Positions 1-8,165 of a stretch of DNA of 64,000 bases are shown piece by piece (within the stretch, counting starts at the first letter, position 1; every line of letters starts with the position of its first letter). The position numbers and the translations under genes were made by a program. Source of the stretch: Xanthobacteraceae bacterium (lineage in GTDB: Bacteria > Pseudomonadota > Alphaproteobacteria > Rhizobiales > Xanthobacteraceae); contig JAHBZB010000002.1 of assembly GCA_019635635.1 (NCBI GenBank), positions 829,204 to 893,203 on the forward strand. Direction: 5' to 3'. The notes beneath the pieces were generated by a model. That model was not told the origin of the DNA. It did no database searches and was given only the letters and a program-made list of their open reading frames with translations.

Positions 1-32
1 AATACGCCGGCCGATGACTCCGGGCTCGGATT

Positions 33-542
33 TCATGCGCCGGCCGCTGCGGCTCGTACGGCTTGAAGAATCTGCGCGTATCCGGTGCAACGGCAGATGT
101 TACCCTGCAGCGCGATGCGGATTTCGTCTTCCGTTGGATTTTTTGTTTGCGAAAGCAGCGCATGCGCCGACATGATCATGCCGCTGGTGCAGAACCCGCA
201 TTGGAAACCGCCATATTCAACGAACGCTTCCTGCAAGCGATCAAGCACACCATCGCGCTCCAGCCCTTCGATGGTGGTGACTTGCGAGCCGGACACCGTG
301 CAGGCCAGTGTCACGCAAGAACAAACGGCGCTGCCATCCAGAACGACGGTGCATGCGCCGCATTCACCGCTGTTGCATCCGATTTTTGTGCCTCGCAGAT
401 CGAGGCGATTGCGCAATACTTCGGCGAGCGACTCATGCGGCTCGACAAGAAGTTCTCGTTCGTTTCCGTTCACCGAGAGCGCGAGCGAGAACGAGCCTTC
501 CGCCGAGGCGTCATCTTCGCGCGTTCTCGCCACCGCGCTCAT
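33..542 (-). CDS. second (2Fe-2S)-binding small subunit of a molybdenum hydroxylase (XDH/CoxS family)
   Basis: A 169-residue electron-transfer subunit of the xanthine dehydrogenase / CO dehydrogenase small-chain family. An N-terminal plant-ferredoxin-like fold carries C56, C61, C64 and C76; the C-terminal helical domain carries C115, C118, C150 and C152 (CGFC and CRCTGY motifs). Both 2Fe-2S sites are therefore complete, and the length is normal for the family. An ORF reading further upstream exists, but I start at 542 because that ATG overlaps the stop of the large-subunit gene in an ATGA, indicating translational coupling. It is the last gene visible in the operon; more genes could lie beyond the window edge. 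It differs clearly from the other small subunit at 2797-3276, so the operon encodes two distinct small chains for one large chain. Family assignment is firm; substrate is unknown. Confidence 0.93.
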   Translation of the reverse strand: MSAVARTREDDASAEGSFSLALSVNGNERELLVEPHESLAEVLRNRLDLRGTKIGCNSGECGACTVVLDGSAVCSCVTLACTVSGSQVTTIEGLERDGVLDRLQEAFVEYGGFQCGFCTSGMIMSAHALLSQTKNPTEDEIRIALQGNICRCTGYAQILQAVRAAAAGA

Positions 543-2800
543 CCGAGCAGAATCTTTTCGGCCGTGATCGGCAGATGCATGATCCGCTTTCCGCATGCCG
601 CAGCGACCGCGTTCGCGACTGCCGCCGGCGGCTGAATGGTCGGCGGCTCGCCGACGCCCTTCGCGCCATAAGGCCCCGCCACGGAAGGATGCGTGACGAG
701 AATGACCTCGATCTTCGGCACGTCCATCGCGGTCGGCATTTTATAGTCCGTCAGGTTGCCGTTCTGGACATGACCATTCGCGATGATGATTTCTTCCGAG
801 AGCGCCTGTCCGACGCCCTGCACCGCGCCCCCCTCCAGCTGTCCTTCAAGGTAGGTTGGGTTGATCGCGTAGCCGACATCCTGCGCGACGACATAACGGT
901 TGATCGTAACTTCGCCGAGTACGTCATCCACCGAGAGGTCGGTCGCGTGGACATGAAAACTCGGCGAGGGCCAGCTCGGCGAGAAATGATTCTGCACCCG
1001 CGATGCGTCATGCTCGGCAGCGGGCGCAATGTAGGTCGCTTCGGCAATCAAACCGCCGCCCGCGGTATTCGCCTGTGCCGCAAGCTCGGCGAAGGTAATT
1101 TTCTTTTCGCCGGACCAGAACGCCTTATCGCGCATCGCAAGCGCCTGCTCGTCGGCACCGAGCGCCTTCGCGGCCCGCACGCGCATCTTTCCAAGCAGGT
1201 CGCGCGCGGCCTCGCGCGACGCATTCGCGACCGCAAACATGGTGCGGCTACCCTGCGAACCGAAATCGTATGGCGTCGTCAGCGAGTCGGCGCTGACGAC
1301 ATTAATGTCGGTCAGCTTCATACCCATTTCCTCAGCGACGACCTGCGCGGCACCCGTTAGCGCGCCCGTGCCCATCTCGACGACGCCAACCATCATGGTC
1401 AGTGTGCCATCCTGCATCAGCTTGAGATAAGAGCCGGAAGAACCGCGCGAGGTCATCCACCAGCCGCAGGCAAGGCCTTTCCCGCGATTATGTTCGGGCT
1501 TGCGGTGATCCCAGCCGATCGCAACTGCCGCTTTATCCAGACACTCTTCCAGGCCGACCGCGGTCATCTTCTGCCCGTTCACGGCAATGTCGCCCTCGCG
1601 CAGAATATTCCGGCGGCGCAACTCGAGCGGGTCGAGACCGAGATCTTCCGCAATCATGTCCATCTGGGACTCGGTTGCGAAGTTCGGCATCGGGCCGGAC
1701 GGCGCGCGGATCGAACCGTTGGGATGATTGTTCGTATAGACGGAAATGCCTTCGAGGTTCGCATTCGGAAGGCGGTATGGTCCCGCCAGGATCATTGTGC
1801 CGGTGGAAGCGACCAGCGGACCCGAGCCCGAACAGGCGCCCGCGTCTACGACGATGCGGCCCTGTTTTGCGAGGATATGGCCCTCCCTGTCGACACCGGT
1901 TTTCAACTCGATGGTCGTGGGCTGCCTGAACAGCGCGGCTGTCAATTCCTCCTCGCTGCTCGACATCACGCGCACGGGCCGCTTTGCCGCGCGCGCGAGT
2001 GCCATCGCGTAATGCTCCATGCCAAGCCGCAACTTACCGCCGAAACCGCCGCCGATGCCCGGCACGATGACACGAATATGCGAAGGCGAAATGCCGAAGA
2101 TTTCAGCGAGCGTGCTTTGCGTATCGAAAAGAAGCTGCGTATTGCACCAGATCGTCGCCTGATCGGACGCGGTCCATTGCGCTACCGCCACGCGCGGCTC
2201 GGTATATCCGGCATGAACGGCGCTCGTGCGAAACACGTGCTCGTAAACGCGATAACTGTTGCGAAAGCCTTCCTCGACATCGCCGACCTTGATTACGGTG
2301 CGGCTGCAACGGTTGCCCTCGCGCACGATGATGGGCGCCGCTTTCAGGGATTGCCAATCGGGATGAACCAACGGCGCAGCTTTATCCAGCGCTTCCATCA
2401 CGTCGAATACGGCGGGCAACTCCGCATATTCGACTTCGATTGCCCGCAACGCCTGCTTGGCTGCGTATTCAGTATCGGCGGCAATACCGGCAACCGGCTG
2501 GCCGACATGATATACGCGCTCGCTCGCGAAGACTTCGAAGTCCTTAATGAAATTTCCGAAGCGGTTGAGCTTTTGGGACGCGCCCGTGACGACTGCGCGC
2601 ACTCCCGGCATTTTCCGCGCTGCGGTCGTATCGATGCGGACGATACGCGCATGCGCATGCGGACTGCGCAAAATCTTTCCGTGCAACATGCCGGGCAACG
2701 CGAAATCCGACGCATAGACGGCTGCGCCCGTTACCTTGCCCTCGCCGTCGAGGCGATTGAGCCGCTTGCCGACGACCTCGAATTCCTTCGCAGCGGTCAT
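539..2800 (-). CDS. molybdopterin-binding large subunit of a xanthine dehydrogenase/aldehyde oxidase-family hydroxylase
   Basis: A 753-residue large subunit that would bind molybdopterin cytosine dinucleotide and hydroxylate an aldehyde or N-heterocycle. Visible features: N-terminal aldehyde oxidase a/b hammerhead-type region (KRLNRLDGEGKVTGAAVYASD), the GGGFGGK cofactor-binding loop about a third of the way in, and near the C-terminus GVGEPP, whose glutamate matches the catalytic Glu of xanthine dehydrogenases. The VAYRCSFR active-site loop of true CO dehydrogenase is absent, so this is not CoxL; the corresponding stretch reads SIRAPSGP. The open frame continues upstream to 3232, but that part is a shadow of the small-subunit gene; the ATG at 2800 overlaps that gene's stop (ATGA) and begins the conserved sequence. 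Coupled at both ends to small-subunit genes. Substrate cannot be told from sequence. Confidence 0.94.
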   Translation of the reverse strand: MTAAKEFEVVGKRLNRLDGEGKVTGAAVYASDFALPGMLHGKILRSPHAHARIVRIDTTAARKMPGVRAVVTGASQKLNRFGNFIKDFEVFASERVYHVGQPVAGIAADTEYAAKQALRAIEVEYAELPAVFDVMEALDKAAPLVHPDWQSLKAAPIIVREGNRCSRTVIKVGDVEEGFRNSYRVYEHVFRTSAVHAGYTEPRVAVAQWTASDQATIWCNTQLLFDTQSTLAEIFGISPSHIRVIVPGIGGGFGGKLRLGMEHYAMALARAAKRPVRVMSSSEEELTAALFRQPTTIELKTGVDREGHILAKQGRIVVDAGACSGSGPLVASTGTMILAGPYRLPNANLEGISVYTNNHPNGSIRAPSGPMPNFATESQMDMIAEDLGLDPLELRRRNILREGDIAVNGQKMTAVGLEECLDKAAVAIGWDHRKPEHNRGKGLACGWWMTSRGSSGSYLKLMQDGTLTMMVGVVEMGTGALTGAAQVVAEEMGMKLTDINVVSADSLTTPYDFGSQGSRTMFAVANASREAARDLLGKMRVRAAKALGADEQALAMRDKAFWSGEKKITFAELAAQANTAGGGLIAEATYIAPAAEHDASRVQNHFSPSWPSPSFHVHATDLSVDDVLGEVTINRYVVAQDVGYAINPTYLEGQLEGGAVQGVGQALSEEIIIANGHVQNGNLTDYKMPTAMDVPKIEVILVTHPSVAGPYGAKGVGEPPTIQPPAAVANAVAAACGKRIMHLPITAEKILLG

Positions 2801-3276
2801 TTGGCACCCATGGTTTGAGCGGCCTCTTGCACCGCTTCGACGATCTTGGTGTAGCCGGTGCAGCGGCAGAGCGTGCCGCAAAGACCTTCGCGGATTTCTT
2901 CTTCGGTTGGCGCAGGATTTTCTTTCAAGTATCCGGCGGCGGTCATGATCATCCCCGGGATGCAGTAGCCGCACTGCACGGCGCCACGATTGAGAAACGC
3001 GGTCTGTAATGCGTGCATGGTTTCGCCGTTCGCCAGACCTTCGATCGTGGTGATTTGCGCGCCTTCGCACTGGGCCGCGAGCAGGATACAGGAGTTGACG
3101 ACACGGCCGTTCATGAGGACTGCGCAGACGCCGCACTCGCCTTCCAGGCAATTCGACTTCGCGCCGGTCAGCGTCAAATGCTTGCGCAACACTTCGAGCA
3201 GTGTCTCCGTGCCCTTGACGGAAAGCTGCCACTCCTCGCCGTTCACCGTCAGGTTGAGTTCGTGCGTCGTGCTCAT
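2797..3276 (-). CDS. (2Fe-2S)-binding small subunit of a molybdenum hydroxylase (XDH/CoxS family)
   Basis: A 159-residue iron-sulfur subunit. C43, C48, C51 and C63 form the ferredoxin-like cluster; C102, C105, C137 and C139 (CGYC and CRCTGY) form the second. I chose the ATG at 3276 rather than the longer ORF start at 3297 because a good ribosome-binding sequence AAGGA lies upstream of 3276 and the preceding FAD-subunit gene ends at 3279. The 3' end overlaps the large-subunit start in an ATGA. Order FAD subunit, this small subunit, large subunit is the usual three-subunit set, so this chain is probably the canonical partner, with the gene at 33-542 as an extra or alternative small chain (inference). 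Confidence 0.94.
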   Translation of the reverse strand: MSTTHELNLTVNGEEWQLSVKGTETLLEVLRKHLTLTGAKSNCLEGECGVCAVLMNGRVVNSCILLAAQCEGAQITTIEGLANGETMHALQTAFLNRGAVQCGYCIPGMIMTAAGYLKENPAPTEEEIREGLCGTLCRCTGYTKIVEAVQEAAQTMGAK

Positions 3277-3278
3277 CG

Positions 3279-4136
3279 TCAGGAAATCCTTACGCATTGC
3301 GAGATGCCGCGCTTCACCAGTCCTTCGACGACCTGCGAGCGATAGGCGGCGGAGGCGCGCGGATCAGAGCGCGGGGTGCACTCCGCTCTTGCCTGCGCGG
3401 CGACCCGCGCAATCAGTTCGGCATCGATCTTCGCGCCTTCGAGCAGACGCTCCGCGGCTTTTGCGCGCAATGGCCGAGGACCGACAGCGCCAAGCGCAAT
3501 CCGCGCTTTCTCACAAACGCCGTTCGCACCGAATGCGAGACATATCGCGGCAGACACCACCGAAATTTCCATCGCCTTGCGGCGGCCGACTTTGAGGAAG
3601 GCGCTATGCGTTTCTCCCGTGAGCCGCGGGAGCCGCACGCGCTCGATCAGTTCACCGGGGGCAAGCGTCGTCTTGGACGAGCTCACGAACAGTTCGTCTA
3701 TCTCGACTACGCGCGCGCCGCTGCGGCCCTTGACATCGATCAGCGCGTCGAGCGCGAGCAATGCGACCGCAACATCGGCCGCAGGAGAGGCGTTTGCGAG
3801 ATTGCCGCCTACCGTTCCGACATTCCGGATTTGATGGCCGCCGACGACCCGCGCGGCCGCGAGTAGCGCGGGGTATGCCGCGGAAAGCCCTTCATGCAGT
3901 TCAATGTCTTTGTGGGTGCAGAGCGCGCCAAGCTGAAAGCCGCTTTCGTCTTCTTTTATCCCTCGCATAGAAGCGATTGACGAGAGATCGATGAGATCGT
4001 CGCTTTTTCGAACACCGCGCCGAAGCTGAATGACGAGATCGGTACCACCGGCGACATATCGCCAACCCTCTTTCAGCCCGGCTGCGATTTCGAGCGCGTG
4101 ATCGGCCGATTTCGCGGAGTGCAGCCTGAAGTCCAT
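3279..4136 (-). CDS. FAD-binding middle subunit of a molybdenum hydroxylase (XdhB/CoxM family)
   Basis: A 285-residue flavoprotein subunit that passes electrons from the 2Fe-2S chain to the final acceptor. The two FAD pyrophosphate-binding motifs typical of the family are visible: AGGTDL at residues 29-34 and TVGGNLANASPAAD around residues 106-119; a CO dehydrogenase flavoprotein C-terminal domain follows. The start at 4136 is preferred over a longer frame start at 4196 because it sits just after the stop of the upstream gene (4141) and has an AAAGGGTGA Shine-Dalgarno-like sequence at a fitting distance. Fourth gene of the operon, immediately followed by the small subunit. Confidence 0.94.
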   Translation of the reverse strand: MDFRLHSAKSADHALEIAAGLKEGWRYVAGGTDLVIQLRRGVRKSDDLIDLSSIASMRGIKEDESGFQLGALCTHKDIELHEGLSAAYPALLAAARVVGGHQIRNVGTVGGNLANASPAADVAVALLALDALIDVKGRSGARVVEIDELFVSSSKTTLAPGELIERVRLPRLTGETHSAFLKVGRRKAMEISVVSAAICLAFGANGVCEKARIALGAVGPRPLRAKAAERLLEGAKIDAELIARVAAQARAECTPRSDPRASAAYRSQVVEGLVKRGISQCVRIS

Positions 4137-4140
4137 CGGC

Positions 4141-5175
4141 TCACCCTTTCGCCTGTTGAAGTGCGGGCTGCCAGCATTCCCGAACGAAACGCTCAAGCGT
4201 TTGCTGCACGGTCACTCCCTTTGCCGGGAGTGCAGAAAGAATGACGCCGCCGATACCCGCTTCGAACAGGGCGGCCAGTTGCTTCTTGATCTGCGCAGGT
4301 GTCCCGACCAGCGAAATTGCCTCGATCATCTTGTTTGAAATATCGGCGCGGATCGCCTCATAAGGCGGGGCGCCCTCCTTGTAAGCAACATGCGCAACCT
4401 TTTCACGGACCGGCGCGGGAACGGCCAGTCCCTGCGCTTCCAGCGTGTCGAAATGCGTCCGGCCGGACGCCAGCGTGCGCGCGGAACGCAGGCGCAATGC
4501 ATCGTAAGCGTCGGCAGCGTCGTCGCTCAACGAAACATTCAGCCGCGCGACGAGGTGGACTTCCCCCGGCTTGCGGCCCGCCGCAGTTGCACTTTCACGA
4601 ACGCGGGCCGCGAATGAGCTTGCCTCGATCGCATTGCCGCATGCTTCCATGATGATCGCATCCGCGATCTTTGCGCCGAGTTGCTGTACCTGCGGGCCGT
4701 TGCCCGCGAGCCATACCGGAAGGCGCGCCCGCCCCGGTTTGAAGCCGAGTTTGCCCGCATCAAACTTAACGACCTCGCCGGCATAGCTGACTTCCTCACC
4801 TGTCGCGAGTGCGCGAATGAGCTCGATTGATTCACGAAGCGCGCGCACGGGCTTAGGCCGCGGGGTTCCCATCTCGGCAAAACCGGAAACTCCCGCACCG
4901 AAGCCAAGAATTGCACGGCCCTTCGATATGTCGTCGAGCGTATAGATCGCCATCGCGGTCAATGCGGCGTGCCGCGAGAACGGATCCGTGACGCAGGGAC
5001 CGATATTGATACGCTTCGTCCGCATCGCGATCACCGTCAGGAGCGAGTAGACTTCGCGATAGAACCGTTCGTCCGCCATCCATACGTCGGTGAAGCCCAG
5101 TTCTTCGGCAAACGACGCAAGATCGGCGTGAACGAAGGGATCCGAATGCCCCGCCATCAAAAGCCCGAGCGTCAT
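4141..5175 (-). CDS. LLM-class flavin-dependent oxidoreductase (bacterial luciferase-like)
   Basis: A 344-residue TIM-barrel protein of the bacterial luciferase / F420-dependent reductase superfamily. The opening LGLLMAGHSDPFVHADLASFAEELGF, the GPCVTDPFSRHA region and the PVWLAGNGPQ segment near residue 150 are typical of this superfamily, with members using FMN or F420; because cofactor F420 is not generally made by this group of bacteria, FMN is the more likely cofactor (inference). Start codon overlaps the stop of the DUF917 gene in an ATGA, and its stop lies 4 bases before the FAD-subunit start. Its place between a DUF917 protein and molybdenum-hydroxylase genes suggests it acts in the same catabolic route, perhaps as the monooxygenase step. 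Confidence 0.9.
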   Translation of the reverse strand: MTLGLLMAGHSDPFVHADLASFAEELGFTDVWMADERFYREVYSLLTVIAMRTKRINIGPCVTDPFSRHAALTAMAIYTLDDISKGRAILGFGAGVSGFAEMGTPRPKPVRALRESIELIRALATGEEVSYAGEVVKFDAGKLGFKPGRARLPVWLAGNGPQVQQLGAKIADAIIMEACGNAIEASSFAARVRESATAAGRKPGEVHLVARLNVSLSDDAADAYDALRLRSARTLASGRTHFDTLEAQGLAVPAPVREKVAHVAYKEGAPPYEAIRADISNKMIEAISLVGTPAQIKKQLAALFEAGIGGVILSALPAKGVTVQQTLERFVRECWQPALQQAKG

Positions 5176-6311
5176 TGCGCACTCCTCATCGGGACGTAAT
5201 CGATATCAAAGCCGTAATGTCTCGGACCAAGCGCCTCGACGCTTTGCGGCGTACGGTGCATATCCAGCGCAGGCGCCACGATCACAGCAACGTTCGTGCC
5301 GGGCTCGAGAATTGTATTGGTGTAAGGTTCGCCGCTTTTTGCGTTGACGACGCAGATGAGATCCGGCGCCATGAAGCGCGGCTTGTCATCGATCCAGACG
5401 ATGTGATTTTCATTCTTGAGAAAAATCCGGGCGTCGGGACTACCGGGCGAAGTAATCCGGAGTTCGCCGAACATATAGCCGTCGCGGCTTTCCCAATCCT
5501 TGGCCGCCAGGGTGCCGCGATAAATAACTTCGCCACCAAGCTCTTTCGCGGCGCGCGCGGCAGGGTCGGCACCCGCGGCGTTCGCGGCTGCGATCGCGCG
5601 GCCAACGCGAAGCGCCCGCGTTAACCCGCCGCCATTCGCGACTTTCTTGAGCGTTCGTCCATCGACAATAAAAGCCGCGCGGGCGCATTGCGCGCGCATA
5701 TCGGCGAGTTTGGTGACCGAGCTGATCGCCTTGCCGAGGCGCTCGGCCTGTTTCGGGCTGTGGCACTTGGAAACCGTGAGCAGCGTACCCCACGGATCGG
5801 CGAATACTGCGGGTGCAAAGGAAACGCCGGAAAGCGCCACCGAACTCTGACTCATCTCAGGGATAGCGCGACCACCGGCGCAGTCGCAATCGATCATATC
5901 GATGCCGGCGGCAAGTGCAGCGGCAAAAGTGGTCGTTGCGTTGCCCGCGCCGACTTCAATCGGAAAAACGCCCGCGAGCTTCTTGTGCAGCTGACGCTCT
6001 AACTCGCGAAGCGCAAGCAACATCGGCGGCACCTCGTCTATCTGTGCGGGATAACCGGCGGCCACGCGTTCGTCGGTGCTCATCGGTTTCGTCGGCGCGA
6101 TAGATCCGAGCCCGGACAGCGAACAATAAAAAGCGTCGTCCGGGATCGATTCCAGTGTCTTCCAGTTGAGCCCGTTTCCGCGGGAGACCCAGGGCTCGAG
6201 CGCGGCGTAGCCAGCGTCTGGCCGCCCTCCGCCGCCGGTGCCTAGAAGGGTCAAACCGCGGATAAAATCGGCCAAGTCTTCAGGCGTTTTAAGCCCGCTG
6301 CCCGGAGCCAT
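5172..6311 (-). CDS. DUF917 (S-methyl-thiohydantoin desulfurase-like) protein, first gene of the molybdenum-hydroxylase operon
   Basis: A 379-residue DUF917 protein; this Pfam family has been renamed after S-methyl-thiohydantoin desulfurase and is related to hydantoinase-type proteins. Visible family features are the N-terminal LLGTGGGGRP loop, the central EVGAGNATTTFAAALAAGID segment followed by DCDCAGGRAIPEM, and the C-terminal region with PDLICVVNAKSGEPYTN. It is the promoter-proximal gene of the operon; the 520 bases upstream hold no gene and contain a small palindrome 26 bases before the start. The presence of this family next to a molybdenum hydroxylase and a luciferase-like oxidoreductase suggests degradation of a (thio)hydantoin-like or other cyclic amide compound (inference only). 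Function of this member is not established. Confidence 0.88.
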   Translation of the reverse strand: MAPGSGLKTPEDLADFIRGLTLLGTGGGGRPDAGYAALEPWVSRGNGLNWKTLESIPDDAFYCSLSGLGSIAPTKPMSTDERVAAGYPAQIDEVPPMLLALRELERQLHKKLAGVFPIEVGAGNATTTFAAALAAGIDMIDCDCAGGRAIPEMSQSSVALSGVSFAPAVFADPWGTLLTVSKCHSPKQAERLGKAISSVTKLADMRAQCARAAFIVDGRTLKKVANGGGLTRALRVGRAIAAANAAGADPAARAAKELGGEVIYRGTLAAKDWESRDGYMFGELRITSPGSPDARIFLKNENHIVWIDDKPRFMAPDLICVVNAKSGEPYTNTILEPGTNVAVIVAPALDMHRTPQSVEALGPRHYGFDIDYVPMRSAQ

Positions 6312-6336
6312 AGCGTCTCACTATTTGCTTCTACTA

Positions 6337-6351
6337 TCTCAACATATGAGA
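6337..6351. promoter_or_regulatory. palindrome upstream of the DUF917/molybdenum-hydroxylase operon (candidate operator)
   Basis: The sequence TCTCA-ACATA-TGAGA forms a 5-bp inverted repeat around a 5-bp centre, 26 bases upstream of the operon's first start codon. A related half-site GTCTCAC lies at 6315-6321. Size and shape fit a dimeric repressor such as a GntR-family protein, but no regulator gene is in the window next to it. Promoter elements are not clear enough to mark. Confidence 0.4.
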
Positions 6352-6782
6352 CAGTGATATTTGGGCTGAAGGGCAGAGTCAATTCGATGCGGGCAGCGAC
6401 CCGCACCTTTTTGCTCGCCGGATTTAGAGCGGCAGGCTCAACGCAGCAAAAATTTGCGGAAATCACCATCGCCCAGGCGCCTAGGCTAGAGCCTGTCACT
6501 TGTTGGCCTTTGCTCAAAGCCAACAAGTTGCTTACTGAGAATATTTGCCTAGCAAGCGAACGAGTGCATTCTAATGCAATTACGAAGATGAACTATTGAC
6601 GCGTAACGAGTAGTAGAAACTCTCGGTGCGATGCCACCATGGCGGGCATATGAGATTCAAAACCGGTCTCCGCTGCTCGAGTCTGAGAAAACGGAAATTC
6701 GTGAGTGTATAGGTGACACTGAGGCGTAGAAATCCTGCCAGAGTCTGCAAAGAGGCGGGAGCGGAGACTTAGTAGCCTCGTA

Positions 6783-6805
6783 AAAGCCCAGCAAATGCGG
6801 GCTTT
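6783..6805 (-). terminator. intrinsic terminator of tRNA-Gln
   Basis: The arms AAAGCCC and GGGCTTT enclose a short inner GC-AAAT-GC hairpin. On the minus strand the stem is followed by TTTTA, and it lies about 40 bases past the 3' end of tRNA-Gln, so it most likely ends that transcript. Confidence 0.65.
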
Positions 6806-6846
6806 CTCAGTGGAAATCGACGCATGGCCGGTTCGACGGAAACGGC

Positions 6847-6921
6847 TGGTTGGGGCGCCAGGATTCGAACCTGGGAATGGCGGAATCAAAATCCGCTGCC
6901 TTACCACTTGGCTACGCCCCA
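6847..6921 (-). tRNA. tRNA-Gln (anticodon TTG)
   Basis: On the minus strand the acceptor arms TGGGGCG (6921-6915) and CGCCCCA (6857-6851) pair perfectly, with discriminator A and an encoded CCA (6849-6847). The anticodon stem GCGGA/TCCGC encloses the loop TTTTGAT, giving anticodon TTG, and the T-arm has the standard GGTTCGAATCC. It reads CAA codons for glutamine and also CAG by wobble. It points away from tRNA-Pro. Confidence 0.97.
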
Positions 6922-7075
6922 ATGGCCGGAAGGGGCGCAATCTACTCAAGATCGGGCCCGGTTCAATGGCTGAAAATCGCTGGATTTCGCCGCTTGAAGG
7001 GGCCAAACCGGGCTGCTAGGAAGCAGCCGCTTGCCGGGGCTGAGAGGTTCCGGCATTGCTTTTCTAGGGCCCAGG

Positions 7076-7152
7076 CGGAGCGTAGCGCAGCCTGGTAGCG
7101 CACCTGCTTCGGGAGCAGGGGGTCGGTGGTTCGAATCCACTCGCTCCGACCA
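7076..7152 (+). tRNA. tRNA-Pro (anticodon CGG)
   Basis: A 77-base tRNA. Acceptor arms CGGAGCG (7076-7082) and CGCTCCG (7142-7148) pair, followed by discriminator A and encoded CCA. The anticodon stem CCTGC/GCAGG has loop TTCGGGA, giving anticodon CGG, which reads the CCG proline codon that is frequent in this GC-rich genome. T-arm GGTTCGAATCC is present. It is followed by a strong terminator 20 bases downstream. Confidence 0.97.
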
Positions 7153-7171
7153 TTCTTTATCGAGGGCCAAG

Positions 7172-7203
7172 AAAAAAGCCGGAACGCATGTTCCGGCTTT
7201 TTT
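7172..7203. terminator. bidirectional intrinsic terminator between tRNA-Pro and the outer-membrane protein gene
   Basis: A perfect 14-bp stem: A6-GCCGGAAC, loop GCAT, GTTCCGGC-T6. Runs of A on the left and T on the right make it usable from both strands, fitting its place between the converging tRNA-Pro (plus) and the barrel protein gene (minus). Confidence 0.9.
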
Positions 7204-7225
7204 CTTTTCTCGCAGTAGACAGCCG

Positions 7226-7900
7226 CTACCACTGATAGCGCATACCCACCGTCACGATGTTGAGCCATCCCGCCTCGCGCTCGACCGTGAAGCCGGCGAT
7301 GTTCGTGTCGAAACTCATACCGCCGGTATAGAGGCCGGTATAACGAGCCGTCACGGTCCAGTCGCGATTCCAGCGATAATCCAGACCGGCGATAATGGAG
7401 GCCGCCAGCGCGATGTCGGTGTCGTCGGCCGCCATTGCACCGCCGAGCCGGTTCATCGAAACGATCTGGGTGCCGAGGCCCGCGCCGATGAACGGCGTCC
7501 ACGCCGTGTGGTTCTTGAAGTCATAGAGCAGGTTCGCCATCAGGCCGATCGAGGTCAGGCTGCCGGTATCCGGAACGCCGCCATGAAAGCCGTCCGCCGC
7601 ATAGCCCAGCGCGAACTCGAACTCGTAGCGCCAGTTGGGTGTGAAGTAGCGCCCGATCGCGAGGTTGCCATAGAAGCCGGTCCTCGGCTCATAGGTCGAA
7701 GCAAAGCCCGCCTGCGGGATCGTGAAATCGAACGCGCTGCTGTTGGCCGGCGCGATCGGCGAACCGATGCGGGCTTCGAAATACCAGTTGGGTTGATAAG
7801 GCTGAGCCTTGAATACCAGATCCGCCGCATTCGCCGGCGCAGCCCCCGCTACGACCCCGGCAAATAAAAGGGCCGCCGAAGCGACCACCATCTTGCGCAT
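7226..7900 (-). CDS. outer-membrane beta-barrel protein
   Basis: A 224-residue exported protein. Residues 1-25 form a Sec signal peptide (MRKMVVASAALLFAGVVAG followed by an ANA-A cleavage site). The mature part alternates short amphipathic strands with aromatic girdle residues and ends in VGMRYQW, a C-terminal aromatic residue typical of BAM-inserted barrels. It resembles the OmpA/Omp25-like 8-strand barrels common in Hyphomicrobiales, or OmpW/PagP-type proteins with similar strand spacing. The ATG at 7900 is chosen over a longer frame start at 7972 because it begins the signal peptide and has GAGG upstream. Single gene with a terminator at its 3' end. Ligand or role is unknown. Confidence 0.85.
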   Translation of the reverse strand: MRKMVVASAALLFAGVVAGAAPANAADLVFKAQPYQPNWYFEARIGSPIAPANSSAFDFTIPQAGFASTYEPRTGFYGNLAIGRYFTPNWRYEFEFALGYAADGFHGGVPDTGSLTSIGLMANLLYDFKNHTAWTPFIGAGLGTQIVSMNRLGGAMAADDTDIALAASIIAGLDYRWNRDWTVTARYTGLYTGGMSFDTNIAGFTVEREAGWLNIVTVGMRYQW

Positions 7901-8165
7901 TATCTTGCCTCTTTCTGCAACACCGGCTGAATCCTCAGCCTTGCAGCGAATTTCCTTGCGCCGCCGCGGCAAGTCAATGTTCGGTTACGCGTAAGTTACT
8001 GGGCTCACAAATTAATTTAGCGAAGCGCTATTCTGGCAACACCGGCCCACGATACCGGCCGGTACAGAAAAACGAACGAACGAAAACCTCCGTCCGAAAG
8101 ACGGTCGATTCAAGCGGTGAAGTCCAAGGCTTTCGCCGGGATTTCCCGGCGCGACGTCGTGCGCG

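Larger units (their letters stand above)
6312..6846. other. intergenic region upstream of the DUF917 operon
   Basis: About 535 bases without a convincing gene. Small open frames at 6251-6526 (minus) and 6354-6599 (plus) have no family resemblance, no good ribosome site and overlap each other, so I do not call them. The region holds the probable promoter and palindromic operator of the operon near 6337-6351 and, at its right end, the terminator of the tRNA-Gln gene. It is visibly richer in A+T than the flanking genes. Confidence 0.6.

Noticed and set aside
539-3232. Large-subunit frame opening at 3232
   Set aside because: The first 144 codons are an out-of-frame reading of the small-subunit gene; the overlap ATG at 2800 is the true start.
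6251-6599. Two short frames in the region upstream of the DUF917 operon
   Set aside because: They overlap on opposite strands, have no family match and no ribosome site.
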